From the NCBI GenBank assembly GCA_963761755.1, contig CAVXIC010000040.1, positions 1 to 64,000 of the forward strand: DNA of 64,000 nt. The letters are read 5' to 3'. Positions 24,707-33,246 of this stretch are shown here, piece after piece. The position numbers and the translations under genes were made by a program. A model generated the notes under the pieces. That model was not told the DNA's origin. It ran no database searches and was given only the letters and a program-made list of their open reading frames with translations. The stretch's first letter is position 1; every line of letters begins with the position of its first letter. Source of the DNA: CAJXVA01 sp963761755. GTDB taxonomy: Bacteria > Myxococcota_A > Polyangia > Nannocystales > Nannocystaceae.

Positions 24707-25360
24707 GTGGCGCAGAGCACTCGAGCGCCGCTGCAGCTGATGCAGCGGGTGCGGTTCGAACCCGAGCCGACCAAGGGCTCGCGGTTCATCGCGACGGCCG
24801 TGCCCGTCGCCAGCGAGACCGCGGCCAAGGAGGCCCTCTCCGAGATCCGCGCGGAGATGCCCGACGCGACCCACCACTGCTCGGCCTGGAGGCTGGCCCG
24901 GCCCAGCCTCGAGCGCGCCAGCGACGACGGAGAACCTGGGGGCTCGGCGGGTCGCCCGATCCTCGCCCAGATCCAAGGCCGCGGTCTGCTCAACGTCGCG
25001 GTCATCGTCACCCGCTACTACGGCGGCACCAAGCTCGGCGTCGGCGGCCTGGTCCGCGCCTACGGAGCAGCAGCCGCGGCCGCGCTCGACGATGCGCCGT
25101 GCGAGCCCTATGTCCCCAAGGTTCGGGCCACGGTCGTGCACGGCTATCCCGAGAGCCCCGAGGTCGAGCGCGTCCTGGCCGACATTGGCGCGGCCGAGCT
25201 CGATGCGGTCTACGGCGCCGACGTGCGCCGCGAGATCGAGGTGCCGGCCGACCGAGCCGAGGCGGTCGCGGTCGGGCTCCGGGACGCGACCCGGGGCCGC
25301 GTGCAGCTGCGGATCCATCAGGAGGCGCAGGCCGAGGCGCAGGCCGAGGTGCCACGGTGA
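24707..25360 (+). CDS. YigZ/IMPACT family protein
   Basis: A 217-residue protein, GTG start 24707. It has the IMPACT signature in two parts: ASDDGEPGGSAGRPIL and VAVIVTRYYGGTKLGVGGLV. A second alpha-beta domain follows (residues about 145-205, RATVVHGYPESPEVERVL). Family members are linked to translation control and RNA or peptide metabolism in bacteria, but the reaction is not settled. The C-terminus has a small EAQAEAQAE repeat. Its TGA overlaps the GTG of the hydrolase gene (GTGA). Confidence 0.88.
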   Translation: MAQSTRAPLQLMQRVRFEPEPTKGSRFIATAVPVASETAAKEALSEIRAEMPDATHHCSAWRLARPSLERASDDGEPGGSAGRPILAQIQGRGLLNVAVIVTRYYGGTKLGVGGLVRAYGAAAAAALDDAPCEPYVPKVRATVVHGYPESPEVERVLADIGAAELDAVYGADVRREIEVPADRAEAVAVGLRDATRGRVQLRIHQEAQAEAQAEVPR

Positions 25361-26226
25361 CGCGGGGGTCTCTGCAGCGCCTGACGCTCGCCGACGGCAC
25401 CTCGATCGCCTACCGGGTCATCGGCTCCGGCGGCCCGACGGTCGTGCTCTGCAACGGCGTGACCACCACCCACGACTTCTGGGAGGGCTCGCTCGATCGC
25501 TGGCAGGACCGCCGCATCGTGCTGTGGGACTACCCGGGCCATGGCGCGTCCAGCCCAGCCCGCTCACGCGCGTCGACGCAGCTGCCCGCGCTCGCCGACA
25601 TCACCGTCGCGCTGCTCGATGCGCTGGACACCGAGCGGGCGAGCCTCGTCGGGTTCTCGATGGGCTCGCAGGTCGCGATTGCAGCCGGACTCCAGGCGCC
25701 CTCGCGCGTCGACGCGGTCGCGAGCATCCTGGGGCCCGCCGGCGGGTTGTTCGACACCGCCCTGCGCGGCGTCGGCGGCAAGGTCGCAGCGGCCCTGCTC
25801 AACGGCCTGCCCGGCGCGTCCGTTCACCTGCTGCACGGCGCCCTCAAGCTCGGGATCCGCACCCCGTTCACCTACGCGGCCGGCCGAGCCTTGGGCCTGT
25901 ATGGGCCGGAGACCTCGCGCGCAGACATTCGCGGCGTGACCGATCACCTCGCGTCGATTCACGCGCCGACGGTCCGGGAGATCCTGCTGAGCGCCGGCGG
26001 GCTCGACTTCAGGCCGGAGTTGGCGTCCCTGCAGCCCCCGCTGCTGATCATCGCGGGGGAACGCGACACGTTCGCGCCGGCGAAGACCGTCGGACGCCCG
26101 ATGAAGGCCTGGGCGCCCAACGCCGAGCTCGTCGTGCTGTGCGAAGGCACCCACGGCAGCCTGTTCGGGCACGGGTCGATCATCGTCGATCGGATCGAGA
26201 CCTTCTTCGCCCAGCACGCGATCTGA
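25357..26226 (+). CDS. alpha/beta-fold hydrolase
   Basis: A 289-residue protein coupled to the YigZ gene. Catalytic elements are the oxyanion strand VVLCNGVTTTHDFW, the nucleophile elbow VGFSMGSQ (Ser), the acid in IIAGERDTFAP and the base in LCEGTHGSLFGHG. A cap of small helices lies between the nucleophile and the acid. No signal peptide is seen. The substrate is not predictable; esterases, haloperoxidases and lactonases share this layout. Confidence 0.9.
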   Translation: MTRGSLQRLTLADGTSIAYRVIGSGGPTVVLCNGVTTTHDFWEGSLDRWQDRRIVLWDYPGHGASSPARSRASTQLPALADITVALLDALDTERASLVGFSMGSQVAIAAGLQAPSRVDAVASILGPAGGLFDTALRGVGGKVAAALLNGLPGASVHLLHGALKLGIRTPFTYAAGRALGLYGPETSRADIRGVTDHLASIHAPTVREILLSAGGLDFRPELASLQPPLLIIAGERDTFAPAKTVGRPMKAWAPNAELVVLCEGTHGSLFGHGSIIVDRIETFFAQHAI

Positions 26227-26443
26227 GGGCGACCGGCCACGTCGGCGCGAGCGGGGCACTTTGACCCGCCCGAGGCGGAGTTGGACCCATCGCCCCCCAC
26301 GGCAGGGGGGTAGAGCCCTCCACAACGATGTCCAAGGCACTTCCGCCGACTCATTCCGGGAGGTTGGGCACCATCTGAAAGTTGGTTCGATTCCTGCTTT
26401 CGCGTTATTCCGAGGCGGGCATCGCGACCCGCCACCTTGGACC
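26227..26443. promoter_or_regulatory. 217-bp leader of the OmpA gene
   Basis: Six C and six G residues around ACGGCA form a short hairpin at about 26295-26312, followed by GTAGAG. The remainder is less GC-rich (TTGGTTCGATTCCTGCTTTCGCGTTATTCC near 26373-26411) and probably holds the ompA promoter. I cannot assign -35/-10 boxes with confidence. Confidence 0.35.
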
Positions 26444-27937
26444 ATGAAGACGCGACTTCTCGCCTTTCTCCCCTCCTTCGGATTCGCTCTCGTTCCGGCC
26501 TCTGCCTTGGCCGCTCCCGAAGGCGAGGCCGACGCGTCTGCCAGCCTCGGAGGAGGCGACGCGAAGGTCGACGCAGATGCCGCCGCCACGAGCGATGCAA
26601 GCGCAGCCGCGCAAGCCGACCCCCCCAAAGACCGGGGCGACCGCCCGTGGATCCGTCGCTGGGGTCCGGAGCGCAACATGGTCGAGGTCGGGGTGTTCGG
26701 AGGCATCTTCTTGCCCCACCCTCGCCTCGAGCTCTTCCAGCCCTCCTTGGAGCTCGAAGACCAGGGCTACAAGCGGTTCAAGGACGTTTCGCCCGAGGTC
26801 GGTGGACGCGTCGCGTACTACCCCAGCCGCTTCCTCGGGCTCGAGCTCGAAGGCGCCGTGATGCCCAACGAGGTCGACGGAGGCTTGCAAGCGACGATCT
26901 TCGCGCTGCGCGGTCATGTCGTCGCCAACCTGCTGCCGCGTAGCATCACCCCCTTCGTCCTCGCTGGCGGAAGTGGCCTGGGCGTCGCGAGCCGCCGCTC
27001 GGCCGTCGGAACCGACCTCGACGCCGCGTTCCACTTCGGCGGCGGACTCAAGTTCTTCCTCGACCGCCAGACCACGCTCCGGCTCGAAGCGCGCGACAAC
27101 ATCACCGCGCGCCGCGGTCTGCAGTCGGGCGTCGTCCACAGCGTCGACGTCCTGTTTGGCGTGTCGCTGGCGCTGGGCCGCAAGAAGGACCAGCCGCAGC
27201 CGCCCGAGCCGGTGTTGGACACCGACGGCGACGGCATCCTCGACCCCGACGACAAGTGCGTCGACGTCCCGGGCGTCGCGGCCTACCAGGGCTGCCCCAT
27301 CCCCGACACCGACGGCGACGGCATCCTCGACCCCGACGACAAGTGCGTCGACGAACCCGGCGTCGCGGAGTTCGAGGGCTGCCCCATCCCCGACACCGAC
27401 GGCGACGGCATCCTCGACCCCGACGATGCGTGCATCGACGAGCCCGGCGTCGACGCCTACAAGGGCTGCCCGATCCCCGATACCGATGGGGACGGCATTC
27501 TCGACCCCGACGACAAGTGCATCGACGAACCCGAGACCAAGAACGGCTTCGAGGACGACGACGGATGCCCCGACGAGATCCCCAAGGAGCTGGCGAAGTT
27601 CACGGGCGTCATCGAGGGGATCTACTTCGACACCGGCAAGGCGAGCATCAAGAACAAGTCCAAGCCCAAGCTCGACAACGCCGTCGAGGTGCTCGAGAAG
27701 TTCGAGTACGTGCGCATCGAGATCAGCGGCCACACCGATGACCGCGGCAGCGACGACTCCAACCTCGACCTCTCGCAGCGGCGTGCGGACGCGGTGAAGC
27801 AGTACTTCATCGATGCTGGAATCGGAGCCGATCGCATTCAGACGCGCGGCGCGGGTGAGACCGAGCCGGTCCAGTCCAACAAGTCCAGCAAAGGGCGAGC
27901 CAAGAACCGCCGCATCGAGTTCAAGATCCTTCAGTAG
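26444..27937 (+). CDS. OmpA-family outer membrane protein with thrombospondin type 3 repeats
   Basis: A 497-residue protein, ATG 26444. It has a signal peptide (SALAAPEGEA), an Ala/Asp-rich linker, an N-terminal beta-barrel (about 75-250, VEVGVFGGIFLPHPRLELF..GRVAYYPSRFLGLELEG), four DTDGDGILDPDD calcium-binding repeats (about 259-370) and a C-terminal OmpA domain (about 380-497). That domain reads GIYFDTGKASIKNKSKPKL, ISGHTDDRGSDD, LSQRRADAVKQYF and KGRAKNRRIEF. The domain binds peptidoglycan through the D and R of the family motif; the barrel anchors the outer membrane. Confidence 0.93.
   Translation: MKTRLLAFLPSFGFALVPASALAAPEGEADASASLGGGDAKVDADAAATSDASAAAQADPPKDRGDRPWIRRWGPERNMVEVGVFGGIFLPHPRLELFQPSLELEDQGYKRFKDVSPEVGGRVAYYPSRFLGLELEGAVMPNEVDGGLQATIFALRGHVVANLLPRSITPFVLAGGSGLGVASRRSAVGTDLDAAFHFGGGLKFFLDRQTTLRLEARDNITARRGLQSGVVHSVDVLFGVSLALGRKKDQPQPPEPVLDTDGDGILDPDDKCVDVPGVAAYQGCPIPDTDGDGILDPDDKCVDEPGVAEFEGCPIPDTDGDGILDPDDACIDEPGVDAYKGCPIPDTDGDGILDPDDKCIDEPETKNGFEDDDGCPDEIPKELAKFTGVIEGIYFDTGKASIKNKSKPKLDNAVEVLEKFEYVRIEISGHTDDRGSDDSNLDLSQRRADAVKQYFIDAGIGADRIQTRGAGETEPVQSNKSSKGRAKNRRIEFKILQ
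27218..27564 (+). repeat. four 87-bp coding repeats in ompA
   Basis: Units start at 27218, 27305, 27392 and 27479, exactly 87 bp apart, each encoding DTDGDGILDPDD(K/A)C plus a 15-residue tail. The first two are almost identical at DNA level, which suggests recent duplication or gene conversion. Confidence 0.9.
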
Positions 27938-28009
27938 AAGGCGTCTTGCTCCTCCAGCGCGCCGGCCCTCATCGCGAGCGTCGGCGCGTTCTTCGTCAGC
28001 TCGTCCGAC

Positions 28010-28939
28010 CTACGGCACGTAGTCGGGGTCGTTCGTCACGACCAGGCGCCCCATGGCGATCGACTCGCGGTACGAGAAGGCGACGGTGTGCGCGCCCGCG
28101 TCCCAGCTCGGAGCCCAGGGGTCCTCGAGGTACTCGCACGGCCCACCGTCGAGGGGATCGCGGTAGTTGAGCAGCTGCCAGGCATAGCCGCCCCCGCCGG
28201 GGCTGCAGTCCCCTTCGAAGATCGCCGGAGGGTTCGGACCGTCGTCCAAGGTGACGAAGTAGGAGTCGTCCTGGCCGTTTTCCCAGTAGCGCACCCAGAT
28301 GAACCAGGTGTCCGAGCAGGGAATGTCGACCTCGAACCGCGCTTCCCCATCGACGCCCCCATCGAGGACCAGGATCTCCCCCTCTCCGACCTCGGACATC
28401 GACAGCACCCAGTTCCCGCTGAGCGTCGCCTCCGAAGGCACGATCTCGAAGGTGGACGGCTCGCAGTTCGACGGGCCCGAGTCGCTGGACTCGCTGGACT
28501 CGCTGCCGCCGGTGGACCCGGTGGACCCCGAGTCGTCGGCTTCGCAGGTGGCTCCGCACTCCGTCTGCGCGCGCTGGGCACACGCCGGTCCCCAGTCGAA
28601 GAGGCAACACGCCTGCTCGGCAAGGCACACGCACTGCTGCACCTCGGCCTCGTTGCAACCGGGTGCGTCGTGCGCATCGCAGCAACCATCAGAGCCCTCC
28701 GGAGCGTCCCCCGTCGAGGCGGAGGTCGTGGCGGGGCCCCCCGTCGTGGCCGACGCCGCGCCACCGGTGGCAGCACCGGTCGCGCCGTCGTCGCTGGGGT
28801 CTGGGGGCGAGCTGTTCGTGGTCGACCCGCTCGCGTTCGATGAGGTCGAGCCCTCGTCCTCGCTGAGATCGCCAGCGTCGAATGAGCACGCCAACGAGAC
28901 GCACAGAGCACCTCCTGCCAGGAATCGTCGACCAACCAT
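28010..28939 (-). CDS. lipoprotein with Cys-rich module and jelly-roll carbohydrate-binding-like domain
   Basis: A 309-residue protein from ATG 28939. The signal GGALCVSLAC ends in a lipobox, followed by an S/T/G/D linker to about residue 75. Residues about 85-130 hold a module with CCDAHDAPGCNEAEVQQCVC, ACCLFDWGPAC and a later CGATC. Similar Cys-rich modules recur in myxobacterial surface proteins. A second linker precedes a C-terminal domain (TWFIWVRYWENGQDDSYFV, then HTVAFSYRESIAMGRLVVTNDP) like CBM-type jelly rolls. It is probably a surface polysaccharide-binding protein. It lies 49 bp downstream of hemJ. Confidence 0.75.
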   Translation of the reverse strand: MVGRRFLAGGALCVSLACSFDAGDLSEDEGSTSSNASGSTTNSSPPDPSDDGATGAATGGAASATTGGPATTSASTGDAPEGSDGCCDAHDAPGCNEAEVQQCVCLAEQACCLFDWGPACAQRAQTECGATCEADDSGSTGSTGGSESSESSDSGPSNCEPSTFEIVPSEATLSGNWVLSMSEVGEGEILVLDGGVDGEARFEVDIPCSDTWFIWVRYWENGQDDSYFVTLDDGPNPPAIFEGDCSPGGGGYAWQLLNYRDPLDGGPCEYLEDPWAPSWDAGAHTVAFSYRESIAMGRLVVTNDPDYVP

Positions 28940-28988
28940 GGGGGCCATGATGCCAATCCTCGGAGCGCAGAGCGACCGGCGGCTGCGC

Positions 28989-29588
28989 TTAGGGCGGAGA
29001 ACTCGTGGATGCACGAGGGGCATCGGTCTTCGGGAGCGTGGCGGCGACTGCGCCGCGCTCTCGGACCCGCCTGTAGGCTCGAATCCCGACCATCAACGAC
29101 ACCCCCAGCGCCAGGAGTCCGAGCACGCCATACAGCGCGGTCATCGCGGACTTGAAGACCGCGGTGAAGACGATTGCGACCATCAGCATGGTGGCGACCT
29201 CGTTGAACACGCGCAGTCGGCTGGACGACCAGTCGAAGGTACGCGCGAGCTGTCGACGGCGAATCACGCCGCACCACAGATGGTACGCGACCAGCATCGC
29301 CAGCCACAGGAACTTCCAGTGCAGCCATGACCCAAAGGGCCAGGCTCCCACCACCATCGTGAGCCCTCCGCCGAAGGTCAAGAACAGCGCGGGCACGGTG
29401 ATGATCTTCCACAACCGTGAGGCCATCAGCTCCAGCTGAGGGAGCAAGATCTCCCGCTCCGCGGGCGGGCGCCCGGACGCTTCGGCGTGATAGATGAACA
29501 GCCGAACGATGTAGAAGAGCCCCGCGAACCAGCTGATGAAGCCGACGATGTGCACGGCCTTGGCGGTGGCGTAGATCGCGGGACTCAC
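28989..29588 (-). CDS. hemJ: protoporphyrinogen oxidase HemJ
   Basis: A 199-residue membrane protein, GTG 29588, with five predicted helices: AVHIVGFISWFAGLFYIVRLF, ITVPALFLTFGGGLTMVVG, HWKFLWLAMLVAYHLW, MLMVAIVFTAVFK and LYGVLGLLALGVSLMVG. The His in AVHI, the MASRLWKIIT segment and RVFNEVATML are family hallmarks. HemJ performs the six-electron oxidation of protoporphyrinogen IX in haem synthesis. It is slightly longer than usual at the C-terminus. No other haem genes are adjacent. Confidence 0.9.
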   Translation of the reverse strand: MSPAIYATAKAVHIVGFISWFAGLFYIVRLFIYHAEASGRPPAEREILLPQLELMASRLWKIITVPALFLTFGGGLTMVVGAWPFGSWLHWKFLWLAMLVAYHLWCGVIRRRQLARTFDWSSSRLRVFNEVATMLMVAIVFTAVFKSAMTALYGVLGLLALGVSLMVGIRAYRRVRERGAVAATLPKTDAPRASTSSPP

Positions 29589-29698
29589 GGCTGAGCCAGT
29601 CTAGCAGGCTGCAAAGGCCAGCGGGCGGGACCGCGGTGCGGGCGCGACAGGGCTTCAAGGCACCGAGGCCCAGGTCGATGTCCCGTCCCAGAACCATG

Positions 29699-30562
29699 GA
29701 CCGCACGCACGTCTTTGAAACGGCCCGCCCCTCGCAGCCCTCGGTCTCGCGGGTCCGACGCCCTCGGTTGTTCGGCCAGTACCTCGTCGAGGAGGGGGTC
29801 GTCGAGCAGTCCGACGTGCGCGAGGCCCTGGCCTTGATGCGACTGGTCAACAGCCCGGTGGGGGAGATCGCGATCGGCGAGGGGCTGCTCTCCGCGGCCC
29901 AGGTCGATCGAATCCTCGACGAGCAACGCCGGGTCGACGGGCACTTCTTCGAGCTCGCGGCGTCCTTGGGATTCGCGAGCCGAGCGCTCAAGTCCCTGTG
30001 CTCGGTGCAGGCCGTCGACAACCTTCGCTTTGGAGACGCCCTGGTCGAGATCGACGCGATCACCTCCACCTCCCTCGAGGAGCACCTGCAGGCCTACGAC
30101 GCCGAAGAACACTTCGCCGCCCCCTGCCTGCCCCCCTCAGCGGCCATCTCGGCGAAGGTGACGGCGAGGCTGTTCCCTCGCCTGGCCTGCCGGGCCATTC
30201 GAAGCGCAGTCCGCTTCAGCTCGGCGCGCACTTGGGACGGTACGGCCCTGGACCTGCACGCCACCGCGACCTTGCCGGGTCCGGGCGGCATCGCCGTAGG
30301 CCTCTCGGTCGCCGACAGCGTCGCCGTGCGGCTGTCGCCCGATCGCGACCTCCGGCGCTCGGACTGGACGCGCCAGCTCGCCCCGCTCCTGCTCGCCGAC
30401 TTCGTGGGGCTGGTGGTGTCCGTGGCGCGCGCCGAGCTCGAAGGCGTCGCCGATCTCACCGGAGACGTGAAGCTGTCGCCCAACGAGCTGCCCGTACGAG
30501 GGGTGTGCTTCGATGTCGCATTTGCGGCGGGCCCCGGCGTCCTGATCTTCCAAACGCCCTGA
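29699..30562 (+). CDS. MshEN-like/CheX-like two-domain protein
   Basis: A 287-residue cytosolic protein. ATG 29699 is chosen, with 29678 and GTG 29636 as alternatives. The N-terminal half has two repeats of the LGxxLVxxGVV...DVREAL / IAIGEGLLSAAQVDRILDEQ type seen in MshEN (c-di-GMP-binding or type II/IV secretion ATPase N-terminal) domains. The C-terminal half (about 140-285) resembles CheX or phosphatase-like modules (AISAKVTARLFPRLA, ELPVRGVCFDVAFAAGPGVLIF). It is possibly a signalling or motility adaptor. Its stop codon is created by a 17-bp tandem duplication. Confidence 0.6.
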   Translation, partial: DRTHVFETARPSQPSVSRVRRPRLFGQYLVEEGVVEQSDVREALALMRLVNSPVGEIAIGEGLLSAAQVDRILDEQRRVDGHFFELAASLGFASRALKSLCSVQAVDNLRFGDALVEIDAITSTSLEEHLQAYDAEEHFAAPCLPPSAAISAKVTARLFPRLACRAIRSAVRFSSARTWDGTALDLHATATLPGPGGIAVGLSVADSVAVRLSPDRDLRRSDWTRQLAPLLLADFVGLVVSVARAELEGVADLTGDVKLSPNELPVRGVCFDVAFAAGPGVLIFQTP

Positions 30563-30574
30563 TCTTCCAAACGC
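30541..30574. repeat. 17-bp tandem duplication across a stop codon
   Basis: CCTGATCTTCCAAACGC is present twice in direct tandem (30541-30557, 30558-30574). The second copy is read in a shifted frame and supplies the TGA (30560-30562) that ends the MshEN/CheX-like gene. Confidence 0.95.
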
Positions 30575-30613
30575 CTCAACAGCCGCCGGGCCCGGCTGAT
30601 AGTCTCGACCCTC

Positions 30614-31411
30614 ATGCATCGTATTGCGCTGAGCCTGACCGTGTTGCTGCTCGCGTGCGCCGACGGAGACGACGCCGGCGTGCCGGTGGGCGCAGGTGGC
30701 ACGAGCGAACAGGAGACGACGGGCGTCGCGTCCGAGACGACCGCCCCCTCCCCCAACGCCACCGACCCATCAGCGATCAGCGCGTCGGCCTCGGGCACGA
30801 CGAGCAGCACCGGCACGACCACGCTGGACACCGCCGAGGGGTCCTCGTCGTCCTCCGAGAGCGACGGCGGCCCCGGATGTCCGGTCGGCGGCGCTGGCTG
30901 CCCGTGCGACGAAGGAGCGTGCGACGACGGGTTGAGCTGCGTCGAGGACATCTGCAGCGCGCGGTCCAGCTGCGACGAAGACCTGCTGGAGCCCAACGAC
31001 GACGAGGCCATGCCAACGCTGCTCGGCGAGATCAACGACAACGACGGCAACGGCAGCTCCATCTTCGGCACCCTGGACGGTCCAGACGACGTGGACTGGT
31101 ACCGCTACACCGGCGACGACGACATCACCGGAAACGTCGACCCGGCTCGGTTCGTGGACGCCAACGCCATCGTCCGCCTGTGCAAGTTCGCCGAGTGCGA
31201 AAACGGGCTGGAGCACACCGAGTTCGACTGCCCGCCGGAGACCGAGGTCGCCACCTCTCCCCTGGGGCGACCGGGCTGCTGCGCCGCGCAGGGGGTCGCG
31301 CTGGGGGATGCGAACTGCACCGGCGTCCTCGAGGACAACATGGACGTCTACATGCGGGTCGACCAGGGCGGAGCGGCCTGTGTCGACTACGAGCTCATCT
31401 ATCACTTCTAG
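30614..31411 (+). CDS. Cys-rich lipoprotein
   Basis: A 265-residue protein with signal HRIALSLTVLLLAC (lipobox LLAC) and a T/S/E/G linker to about residue 85. It continues with a Cys-rich segment (CPVGGAGCPCDEGACDDGLSC) and a domain with DDVDWYRYTGDD, where similar proteins bind peptide or calcium. Six further Cys follow, including CKFAEC, CPPET and GCCAAQG. No enzyme motif is seen. It ends 12 bp before the radical SAM gene on the same strand and may be co-transcribed. Confidence 0.7.
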   Translation: MHRIALSLTVLLLACADGDDAGVPVGAGGTSEQETTGVASETTAPSPNATDPSAISASASGTTSSTGTTTLDTAEGSSSSSESDGGPGCPVGGAGCPCDEGACDDGLSCVEDICSARSSCDEDLLEPNDDEAMPTLLGEINDNDGNGSSIFGTLDGPDDVDWYRYTGDDDITGNVDPARFVDANAIVRLCKFAECENGLEHTEFDCPPETEVATSPLGRPGCCAAQGVALGDANCTGVLEDNMDVYMRVDQGGAACVDYELIYHF

Positions 31412-31423
31412 CCCCACGCCCCC

Positions 31424-32299
31424 ATGGACTACATCGGACGCATTTTCCGCCCTCCCAGCGAGGCCGCCAGCTTCCTGCTGCAGGTCACCATCGGATGCAG
31501 CCACAACCGATGCGTCTACTGCGACATGTATCGGGACAAGCAGTTCCGGCCCAAGCCCATCGAGACGATCCTCGCGGACATCGACGAGGCCGCCGCGCTC
31601 GGGCCCCGGTTCGAGCGCGTGTTCTTGTGCGACGGGGACGCGCTGATCCTCTCCACCAAGAAGCTTCTGCCGATCCTCGAGGCCATCGGCCGCAAACTTC
31701 CGTGGGTGACGCGGGTGGGGACCTACGGCGACACCCGGAGCATCGGCCGCAAGAGCGCAGCAGAGCTCACCACGCTCCGCGAGGCAGGCTTGGGCATCGT
31801 CTATCACGGCATGGAGAGCGGCGATGAGCAGGTCCTCGAGCGGATCGACAAGGGCGGGACCCGCCAGGAGTCGATCGACTCGGCGGCCAAGCTGCGCAGC
31901 GCCGGCATCGCGCACTCGGTGATGGTCCTGCTCGGCGTGGGCGGTGTGGACCTCAGTGAGCAACACGCCGCAAACACGGCCACCGCGCTGAGCGCGATGG
32001 ATCCCTCCTACGTGGGCGCGCTGACCACGACGATCGTCCCCGGCACGCCGCTGGACGCCATGGCGCGGTCCGGCGCCTTCGCCCTGCCCAGCAAGTTCCG
32101 CATGCTCGAGGAGCTGCGCGAGATCGTCGCTGGGGTGGAGCTCTCGGCGTGCCGCTTCTCGGCCAACCACGCCTCGAACTACCTCCCGGTCCGCTGCACC
32201 CTGCCCCGCGACAAGGCCGCCGTGCTCGAGGCGCTCGATGCGGTGATCGCCGACGGGGACGAGCGACGCCTCAAGCCCGAGTCTCTGCGCGCGCTGTAG
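31424..32299 (+). CDS. radical SAM protein
   Basis: A 291-residue protein with the [4Fe-4S] motif TIGCSHNRCVYCDMY (CxxxCxxC) near residue 25. It also has GDALILS as a beta2 substrate, SAM GGE-like region; MESGDEQVLERIDKG, and the Elp3/MiaB-type barrel segment IAHSVMVLLGVGG. There are no second cluster cysteines and no TRAM or cobalamin domain. It resembles uncharacterised short radical SAM enzymes of the Elp3-like superfamily. The reaction is unknown. Confidence 0.85.
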   Translation: MDYIGRIFRPPSEAASFLLQVTIGCSHNRCVYCDMYRDKQFRPKPIETILADIDEAAALGPRFERVFLCDGDALILSTKKLLPILEAIGRKLPWVTRVGTYGDTRSIGRKSAAELTTLREAGLGIVYHGMESGDEQVLERIDKGGTRQESIDSAAKLRSAGIAHSVMVLLGVGGVDLSEQHAANTATALSAMDPSYVGALTTTIVPGTPLDAMARSGAFALPSKFRMLEELREIVAGVELSACRFSANHASNYLPVRCTLPRDKAAVLEALDAVIADGDERRLKPESLRAL

Positions 32300-32424
32300 A
32301 GCGCCGTCGAGCGCTGGGCGCCGCTTTCTTGGACGCCGCTGCCGGTTCGTGGTGCGATCGACGCGGGCTCGGGTGAATGTATCCCGGGGCCGCAGCGTCC
32401 CCCCTTGCCCGGACCGTACCCGCC

Positions 32425-33120
32425 ATGAACCCGTCCCGACTCCTCCGCTCCGCTCGCCTGCCTCTTGCCGCCTCCATCCTGCTCGGCGGCATGACGCTGG
32501 CCTCCACGGCCGACGCCAAGCCCAACATCCAGCGGCGCGGCGGCCAGTGGGGCGTGATGCTGGGCGGCTCCGCCTGCATCCCCGGCAAGGCGGACTGCGC
32601 GCGAGACAGCGTCTCCGAGGGCGGCGTGACGGTCGATGGACGCACCCGCCCCTCCGTGGGCATGGGCGCGGAGCTGGGCTACCGCTTCAACCGATGGGCC
32701 TTCCTGGGCGCCTCGTACAACCTGGGCTTCTTCGACGCCTCCTACGAGGTGGAGAACCGCAGCAACTACAAGCGTGCCTACCAGAACAGCATCTATGGCG
32801 TCTTTCGGCCGACCCTGGCCGTGTGGCGCTTCGACTTTGGCCTCGGTGTGGGTCCGGGCTTCTCCCGCCAGGTGTTCGTCACCGACAGCGGCGACCGCGA
32901 CTACTCGCAGGGCTTCTCGTTCAAGATCGAGCCGACGATCGACATCTTCGTCACCCGTCGGGTCTTCGTGGGCGCGAAGATGGACCTGCTCCTCAACGCG
33001 CACAACAAGACGTGCCGCGAAGAGGGAGACACCACGACATGCGTGAAGACCGGACAACGAGACGTTGCGCCGGTCCACCAGATGATCTTCGGGCTCCACG
33101 TCGGCGGCACGTTCCTGTAG
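32425..33120 (+). CDS. outer membrane beta-barrel protein
   Basis: A 231-residue protein, ATG 32425. A signal peptide ends near STADAKPN. Then come about eight amphipathic strands with aromatic girdles (WGVMLGGSACI, VGMGAELGYRFNRWAFLGASYNLGFF, IYGVFRPTLAVWRFDFGLGVGPGF, FSFKIEPTIDIFVTRRVFVGAKMDLLL). It ends in HVGGTFL with a C-terminal aromatic/hydrophobic pattern typical of BAM substrates. Two Cys pairs lie in loops (C33/C40-like and C-R-E-E). No known family is recognised. Confidence 0.75.
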   Translation: MNPSRLLRSARLPLAASILLGGMTLASTADAKPNIQRRGGQWGVMLGGSACIPGKADCARDSVSEGGVTVDGRTRPSVGMGAELGYRFNRWAFLGASYNLGFFDASYEVENRSNYKRAYQNSIYGVFRPTLAVWRFDFGLGVGPGFSRQVFVTDSGDRDYSQGFSFKIEPTIDIFVTRRVFVGAKMDLLLNAHNKTCREEGDTTTCVKTGQRDVAPVHQMIFGLHVGGTFL

Positions 33121-33131
33121 CCGGTCCGGTC

Positions 33132-33151
33132 GGCGCCCGGTGATGGGCGCC
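33132..33151 (+). terminator. hairpin after the beta-barrel gene
   Basis: GGCGCCC (33132-33138) and GGGCGCC (33145-33151) form a perfect 7-bp stem with a GGTGAT loop, 12 bp after the barrel stop. No U-tract follows, so it may be a weak or Rho-assisted terminator. Confidence 0.4.
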
Positions 33152-33188
33152 CAGCCTCGAGCCCCCACTTCGAAACGACCGAAACGAA

Positions 33189-33225
33189 AGGCCGCATCCA
33201 AGCCACTGGGGCTCGGGCGCGGCCT
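33189..33225 (-). terminator. terminator of the PpiC-type lipoprotein gene
   Basis: Read on the minus strand, AGGCCGC and GCGGCCT pair across a 23-nt loop 21 bp after the stop at 33247. TTTCGTTTCGG follows. The stem and T-rich tail suit a factor-independent terminator. Confidence 0.5.
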
Positions 33226-33246
33226 GTTCGCCGTCGGCGCGAGGGC

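Noticed and set aside
26360..26400. GTTGGTTCGATTCCTGC resembling the T-arm of a tRNA
   Set aside because: The presumed T-stem does not pair and no acceptor, D-arm or anticodon arm fits in the preceding 70 bases.
27218..27564. Regular direct repeats that could be mistaken for a CRISPR array
   Set aside because: The repeats are coding, 87 bp, in frame and encode DTDGDGILDPDD units. There are no unique spacers and no cas genes.
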